A stretch of DNA of 28,311 nucleotides, from positions 1 through 28,311 of the forward strand of contig DKAS01000093.1 of the NCBI GenBank assembly GCA_002448875.1, in the 5' to 3' direction. The notes below the pieces were generated by a model that did not search any database, had not been told where the DNA came from, and saw only the letters and a list, made by a program, of their open reading frames with translations. Below, piece by piece: positions 24,055 to 28,311 of the stretch (its first letter is position 1; each line of letters begins with the position of its first letter). The stretch is from Proteobacteria bacterium UBA6920. GTDB taxonomy: Bacteria; Pseudomonadota; Gammaproteobacteria; SG8-11. The translations under genes were made by a program, and so were the position numbers.

Positions 24055-24861
24055 ATGACCGCCACCGCGCCCAGCGTTACACTCCCTGTGCTTGCCGACA
24101 TGAAAAAACGCGGCGAGAAGATCGCGGTATTGACCGCTTATGACGCCAGTTTCGCCCGGGTTCTGGACGCCTGCGGCGTCGATATCATTCTCGTCGGCGA
24201 TTCGCTGGGTATGGTGATCCAGGGTCACGGCAGTACCCTGCCGGTGACTCTGGAGCATATGGTTTACCACACCGCCAATGTCGCGCGGGCTACGCGCCGC
24301 GCGCTGCTGATGGCGGATATGCCGTTCATGAGTTACAACTCGCCGCAAAGCGCGCTGGACAACGCCGGCCGCCTGTTGCAGGCAGGCGGGGCGCAGATCG
24401 TGAAGATCGAAGGCGGCGCCGCTTTCGTTCCGGTGGTGGAAATGCTCGCCCGGCATGGGATTCCCGTGTGCGCGCATCTGGGTTTGCTGCCGCAGTCGGT
24501 GCACAAACTCGGTGGTTACCGGGTGCAGGGCCGGGAGGAAGGGGCGGCGCGCGCCATGGTGGCGGATGCGCTGGCCATGCAGGAGGCGGGCGCCGATATC
24601 ATGCTGCTGGAGTGTGTACCCGCGGCGCTGGGCGCGGAAATCAGCGCCACTTTGCGCATTCCTGTCATCGGTATAGGCGCCGGTCCGCACTGCGATGCGC
24701 AGGTGCTGGTGCTGCATGACATTCTGGGCATGACCGCGGGCAAGCCGGCGAAGTTCTGCCATAACTTTCTGCAGGGACATGACAGTATCGCCGCCGCCAT
24801 CACTGCCTTCGTGCAGGCGGTCAAATCCGGTACCTACCCGGGCGCCGGCCACAGCTACTGA
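24055..24861 (+). CDS. panB: ketopantoate hydroxymethyltransferase
   Basis: Makes ketopantoate from 2-oxoisovalerate and methylene-tetrahydrofolate, the first step to pantothenate and coenzyme A. It has 268 residues in a TIM barrel. Visible motifs are LTAYDASFA, ILVGDSLGMVIQGH (metal-binding Asp), the Glu in VKIEGG, HLGLLPQSVHKLGGYRVQG, and the catalytic LLECVP Glu. The C-terminus PAKFCHNF is typical. AGCAGGAATTCC precedes the ATG. It is followed by panC after 8 bases. Confidence 0.98.
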   Translation: MTATAPSVTLPVLADMKKRGEKIAVLTAYDASFARVLDACGVDIILVGDSLGMVIQGHGSTLPVTLEHMVYHTANVARATRRALLMADMPFMSYNSPQSALDNAGRLLQAGGAQIVKIEGGAAFVPVVEMLARHGIPVCAHLGLLPQSVHKLGGYRVQGREEGAARAMVADALAMQEAGADIMLLECVPAALGAEISATLRIPVIGIGAGPHCDAQVLVLHDILGMTAGKPAKFCHNFLQGHDSIAAAITAFVQAVKSGTYPGAGHSY

Positions 24862-24869
24862 GTGTCGCC

Positions 24870-25724
24870 ATGCAGCAGATCACCACTATCACCGGCATGG
24901 TCGCTTTGCGCGAGCAATGGCGAGCCCAGGGCTGCCGCGTCGGTCTGGTGCCGACCATGGGCAATCTGCATGCCGGTCACTTGCGACTGGTCGAAGACCT
25001 GCAGCGGCATTGTGATCGCATGGTGGTGAGTATTTTCGTCAATCCGCTGCAGTTTTCTCCCGGTGAGGACTTCGCGCGGTATCCCCGCACCCTGGCGCAG
25101 GACCTGGAACAATTGGCGCGGCATCAGGTCGCCGCGGTATTTACCCCGAACGCAAGCGATTTTTACCCACCTGAATTCCAGACCCAGGTCAGTCTGCCGG
25201 CCCTGTCCGACACCCTGTGCGGCACGTTTCGGCCGGGGCATTTCACCGGGGTGGCGACCGTGGTCTTGAAATTTCTCAATGTGGTGCAGCCGCAGGTAGC
25301 GATCTTCGGCAGTAAGGACTACCAACAGTTGATCGTCATTGAACGCATGGTGAGCGATCTGGCGGTCCCCACCCGTGTTCTGCGGGCTGCCACGGTGCGC
25401 GAAACCGACGGCCTGGCCATGAGTTCCCGCAACCAGTACCTGAGCGTGGAGCAGCGGCGGCAGGCCCCGGCGCTCTACCGGGTGTTGTCGGCGCTGCGTC
25501 AGCGTATCGAGGCAGGCGAACGGGGGTGGGCGGCGCTGGAAAAACAGGCGCTGGCGGAGCTTGAATCGGCGGGATTTCGTCCGCAATATGTCAGTGTGCG
25601 CCGTGCCCTGGACTTATCCCATCCAGATGATAATGAAATAAATGGTGAACTGGTCATTCTGGCAGCCGCCTATCTGGGGGAAACCCGTTTGATTGACAAT
25701 GTTAACGTTCGCCAGGTCGGATGA
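24870..25724 (+). CDS. panC: pantothenate synthetase
   Basis: Joins pantoate and beta-alanine with ATP to form pantothenate. It has 284 residues and belongs to the cytidylyltransferase-like superfamily. The ATP motif is MGNLHAGHLRLV (His34 and His37); other family segments are VVSIFVNPLQF, FGSKDYQQL, and the KMSKS-like MSSRNQYLS. It starts 8 bases after panB, so the two are one transcript, and uses the folate-dependent product of its neighbour. Confidence 0.98.
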   Translation: MQQITTITGMVALREQWRAQGCRVGLVPTMGNLHAGHLRLVEDLQRHCDRMVVSIFVNPLQFSPGEDFARYPRTLAQDLEQLARHQVAAVFTPNASDFYPPEFQTQVSLPALSDTLCGTFRPGHFTGVATVVLKFLNVVQPQVAIFGSKDYQQLIVIERMVSDLAVPTRVLRAATVRETDGLAMSSRNQYLSVEQRRQAPALYRVLSALRQRIEAGERGWAALEKQALAELESAGFRPQYVSVRRALDLSHPDDNEINGELVILAAAYLGETRLIDNVNVRQVG

Positions 25725-25743
25725 GTGGCGCGACCAGTTGGTG

Positions 25744-25749
25744 TATAAT
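25744..25749 (+). promoter_or_regulatory. possible -10 element for panD
   Basis: A perfect TATAAT lies 42 bases upstream of the panD ATG, directly preceded by GTG. No good -35 is at the right distance; TTGACA at 25693 is too far. panD may also be read from the panBC transcript. Confidence 0.4.
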
Positions 25750-25790
25750 CAGCCCACTGTTTTCAGACGTAAAATTGGAGTTTGTTACTA

Positions 25791-26171
25791 ATGCAATCGA
25801 TCATGCTAAAGGCCAAGCTGCACCGTGCCCGGGTGACTCACTCGGAGCTGGAGTACGAGGGGTCCTGCGCCATCGATGGTAATCTGCTGGATACCGCCGG
25901 TATTCGCGAATATGAGCAGATCGAAATCTATAATATTACGAATGGCGAGAGATTTACCACCTATGCCATTCGGGCCGAGGCCGATTCCGGCATTATTTCC
26001 GTCAATGGTGCGGCGGCCCACAAGGCCAATCCCGGCGACAGAATAATTATCTGCGCCTACGGTGTGTTGAATCCTCAGGAAGTAGCAAACCATAAACCAA
26101 TTCTGGTTTATGTCGATGAGGGCAACCGCATCACTCACACCCGCAATACCATCCCGGTACAAGTAGCTTAA
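25791..26171 (+). CDS. panD: aspartate 1-decarboxylase proenzyme
   Basis: Pyruvoyl enzyme that makes beta-alanine from aspartate for PanC. It has 126 residues. The self-cleavage site is Gly24-Ser25 in YEGSCAID, which gives the beta chain and the pyruvoyl alpha chain; His11, Tyr22 and the YAIRAE segment match the family. ATG 25791 gives [17 protein letters not shown], in line with other PanD starts; a TTG three codons upstream is less likely. GGAG lies 10 bases upstream. Confidence 0.97.
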   Translation: MQSIMLKAKLHRARVTHSELEYEGSCAIDGNLLDTAGIREYEQIEIYNITNGERFTTYAIRAEADSGIISVNGAAAHKANPGDRIIICAYGVLNPQEVANHKPILVYVDEGNRITHTRNTIPVQVA

Positions 26172-26353
26172 TTACAACCCGCGCTGCCGGTCTTCTCTAT
26201 TTATATTTTTACGAACCAGCTAAGCTTTCTGCGCGCAGACTGCATGAACGATTTGCCTGGCTTCCGGTCGAAGGTCGGGTGCCGCCAAACATCGGGGATC
26301 CTCCCCTCCCGGCCCGTGACTGCGCGACGGTGATTCGTTACGCGGAGACAATG

Positions 26354-27814
26354 ATGTTCAAGGATATCAAGTATATTCGCCGGCTGACCGGGCTGATCGG
26401 TTTACTGAGCATGATCTTCAGCGCCTTTCTTCTGCCACCGTTGCTGGTGTCCTGGTGGTACCACGACGGAGAATTTTCCCACCTGTTGGATTCGATGCTG
26501 GTGATGCTGCTGCTGGGGCTGCTGCTGTGGTTTCCGGTACGCAACGAACAGGGAGCGCTGCGCCGCCGCGACGGATTTCTGATCGTGGTGCTGTTCTGGA
26601 CCCTGTTGAGCGTGCTGGCGGCGGTGCCGCTGATTCTGGCCTTGCATACCTCGTTCGTCGATTCCCTGTTCGAAGCAGTTTCCGGCTTCACCACCACCGG
26701 TGCCACGGTGTTGGTGGGTTTGGACAAGATGCAGCCATCCATTCTCTTCTATCGCCAGGAACTGCAATGGGTGGGAGGGATGGGGCTGGTAGTGTTCGCC
26801 CTGGCTTTGCTGCCCATGCTCGGCATCGGCGGTGTGGCACTTTATCGGGCCGAACTGCCCGGGCCGGTGAAGGACGAAAAAATGATGCCTTCGCTGTACA
26901 AGGGAGTGAGGGTGCTGTGGTTAATCTACGTTGGCTTGACGGTGGCATGCGCGGTCGCCTACTGGCTGCTGGGAATGAACGTATTTGATGCCGTGGCGCA
27001 CAGCCTGGCGACGGTGTCCACCGGCGGATTTTCCACCCACGACGACAGCATAGGCTATTTTCACAGTGCCGCCATCGATAACTGCGTGGTCGTATTCATG
27101 CTGCTGGGCGCCGTCAATTTCAGTGTGCACTATCTAGTGCTCAACAGCGGCGACTGGCGCCAGTATTTCAGGAATATGGAAGTAAAAACTTTCCTGCTGT
27201 TTGTCGCCGTAATCGTCGCAGTGGAAACCGCCGGCCTGTGGTTCGAAGGCACCTATCGCGGCGTGCTGCCCAGCCTGCACTATGCCTTGTTCGAAGGGGT
27301 TTCCGTCATTACCAGTACCGGTTTCGGCATTGCCGATTTTTCGGTGTGGCCGTTATTCATGCCGGTGCTGCTGCTGTTCGCCGGTTTCGTCGGCGGTTGC
27401 GGCGGTTCCACCGCGGGCGGGCTGAAGGTTATGCGGGTGCTGGTGCTGGGGCGGTTGGCGTGGCGCGAGGTGCGGCAATTGATCCATCCCAAGGCCGTGT
27501 TGCCGGTGATGCTGGAAGGCCGCGCCATTCCCGAATTGTTGCTGCAGAGCATGCTGGGCTTTTTCTCCATTTATATCGTCACCTTCGTGGTGCTGATGCT
27601 GGCGATGATGGCGGTCGGAGAAAGTCAGGTAACGGCGTTTTCCGCCACTGCCACCTGTATTAACAACATCGGGCCGGGGCTGGGGGAGGTAGCGACCAAT
27701 TTTGCCAGTATTTCACCGGCCGGCAAAATGCTGGCCGTTGCCGCCATGCTGCTGGGGCGGCTGGAAATCTATACCCTGCTGGTGTTGCTGACGCCCGCGT
27801 TCTGGCGTGGCTGA
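26354..27814 (+). CDS. trkH: Trk-type potassium uptake protein TrkH
   Basis: Inner-membrane K+ uptake subunit that works with the NAD/ATP-binding TrkA ring. It has 486 residues and four membrane-pore-membrane repeats. The four selectivity-filter segments are visible: SGFTTTGATV, SLATVSTGGFSTH, SVITSTGFGIAD, and CINNIGPGLGEV. GGAG lies 6 bases before ATG 26354; the preceding ATG at 26351 would have only a 3-base spacer. No trkA gene is in the window. A small TPR gene starts 14 bases after the stop. Confidence 0.95.
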   Translation: MFKDIKYIRRLTGLIGLLSMIFSAFLLPPLLVSWWYHDGEFSHLLDSMLVMLLLGLLLWFPVRNEQGALRRRDGFLIVVLFWTLLSVLAAVPLILALHTSFVDSLFEAVSGFTTTGATVLVGLDKMQPSILFYRQELQWVGGMGLVVFALALLPMLGIGGVALYRAELPGPVKDEKMMPSLYKGVRVLWLIYVGLTVACAVAYWLLGMNVFDAVAHSLATVSTGGFSTHDDSIGYFHSAAIDNCVVVFMLLGAVNFSVHYLVLNSGDWRQYFRNMEVKTFLLFVAVIVAVETAGLWFEGTYRGVLPSLHYALFEGVSVITSTGFGIADFSVWPLFMPVLLLFAGFVGGCGGSTAGGLKVMRVLVLGRLAWREVRQLIHPKAVLPVMLEGRAIPELLLQSMLGFFSIYIVTFVVLMLAMMAVGESQVTAFSATATCINNIGPGLGEVATNFASISPAGKMLAVAAMLLGRLEIYTLLVLLTPAFWRG

Positions 27815-27828
27815 GGGTCCGGCACGCC

Positions 27829-28140
27829 ATGGACATCGAAAGCCTTCTCAAACTGGTTGACACCACGCGCAACAGCGCCATGCTGCGCCTGACCCTGGCA
27901 CGGTTGCTGGCTGCGCAGGGAGAAACCGGACAGGCCGAATTTCACCTCCAGGCGGCCACGGCCATGGATGGCGGCTACACGGCGGCGTGGAAGGAGCTCG
28001 GACGCGTGCGACAACAGAAGGGCGACCCGGATGGCGCCACCCAGGCCTGGCAGCGAGGCATCGAGGTGGCGCGCGACAAGGGGGACAAGCAGGCCGAGAG
28101 GGAAATGACGGTCTTTCTCAAGCGACTCTCACGCACCTGA
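27829..28140 (+). CDS. small tetratricopeptide repeat protein
   Basis: A 103-residue soluble protein made of about two to three TPR helices pairs: the stretches LRLTLARLLAAQGETGQAEFHLQ and AAWKELGRVRQQKGDPDGATQAW fit the TPR pattern of Ala/Gly/Leu at fixed places. It has no signal peptide. It starts 14 bases after trkH and is probably cotranscribed. TPRs bind proteins, but the partner here is unknown. Confidence 0.82.
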   Translation: MDIESLLKLVDTTRNSAMLRLTLARLLAAQGETGQAEFHLQAATAMDGGYTAAWKELGRVRQQKGDPDGATQAWQRGIEVARDKGDKQAEREMTVFLKRLSRT

Positions 28141-28170
28141 AACCCTGCCGCATGCTGACTCTGTGCCGAC

Positions 28171-28311
28171 TGTAGGAGGCCACGCGCCACGGCATTCAGC
28201 AGGTACTTCTTTCGGCTCCGCCGAAAACCGCCCCTGCTTCATTGCCTGCGCTTGCGGGCGACCTTTCCCAATGACCCAAAAAACCCAGTCGCCCGCAAGC
28301 GGCCTCCTACA
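28171..28311. repeat. nested inverted repeats resembling a REP/BIME (REPIN) element
   Basis: TGTAGGAGGCC at 28171-28181 is matched by its exact complement GGCCTCCTACA at 28301-28311. Inside, CGCTTGCGGGCGAC (28249-28262) pairs perfectly with 28288-28301 across a 25-base loop, and a small hairpin TTTCGGC-TCC-GCCGAAA lies at 28210-28226. GTAG followed by a GC-rich hairpin is the layout of REP elements moved by RAYT transposases. The window ends exactly at the outer repeat. Confidence 0.6.

Noticed and set aside
26228..26239. A 12-base palindrome TCTGCGCGCAGA between panD and trkH
   Set aside because: Without a T run or a fitting promoter it cannot be called a terminator or operator; a chance GC palindrome is plausible.

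Overview
The window reads as chromosome of a motile, sulfur-oxidising gammaproteobacterium with fairly high GC. The evidence is gene content: a soxXYZA cluster with an adjacent soxB, a tusA-dsrE2 sulfur-carrier pair, an LPS-export set (msbA, lptF, lptG), a BepA-type protease, and pcnB-folK-dgk-panB-panC-panD in the order common in that class. Genus cannot be read from the sequence alone. No tRNA, rRNA, CRISPR array, prophage or intact insertion sequence was seen.

Layout. 1-2321 (minus): a phosphatase gene overlapping the start of msbA, which runs off the left edge. 2322-2662: a compositionally odd gap with a 15-base C run in a hairpin. 2663-4489 (plus): a long Ala/Pro-rich protein of unknown function. 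4518-6947 (minus): pepA, holC and an unrecognised small gene. 7200-9352 (plus): lptF-lptG, ending at a strong hairpin. 9413-13492 (minus): soxX, soxY, soxZ, soxA, a good terminator, then soxB. 13847-15304 (minus): bepA. 15670-16446 (plus): tusA-dsrE2 and a strong terminator. 16620-18071 (plus): a FadL-family outer-membrane protein. 18079-18915 (minus): an exported von Willebrand A-like protein. 19182-20970 (plus): FlgP-like lipoprotein and FlgT-like protein, preceded by a FliA (sigma-28)-like promoter. 20980-21270 (minus): a PilZ protein. 21441-26171 (plus): pcnB, folK, dgk, panB, panC, panD. 26354-28140 (plus): trkH and a small TPR protein. The last 140 bases hold nested inverted repeats resembling a REP/BIME element.

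How it works together. SoxXA would join thiosulfate to the SoxY cysteine of SoxYZ, and SoxB would release sulfate. No soxCD is present here, so the remaining sulfane sulfur may go to a cytoplasmic route in which TusA and DsrE2 act as sulfur relays (inference). MsbA and LptFG move LPS through and out of the inner membrane, and BepA maintains LptD/BAM. FlgP and FlgT are basal-body H-ring or outer-ring proteins; the nearby PilZ protein would respond to c-di-GMP. folK, dgk and panBCD supply folate, deoxynucleotides and coenzyme A precursors.

Most notable points: pcnB appears to start at an ATT codon behind a good Shine-Dalgarno, as in E. coli; the sigma-28-like promoter links flgPT to late flagellar control; the poly-C hairpin gap and the two unrecognised genes at 2.6-5.0 kb; and the REP-like pair at the right edge.
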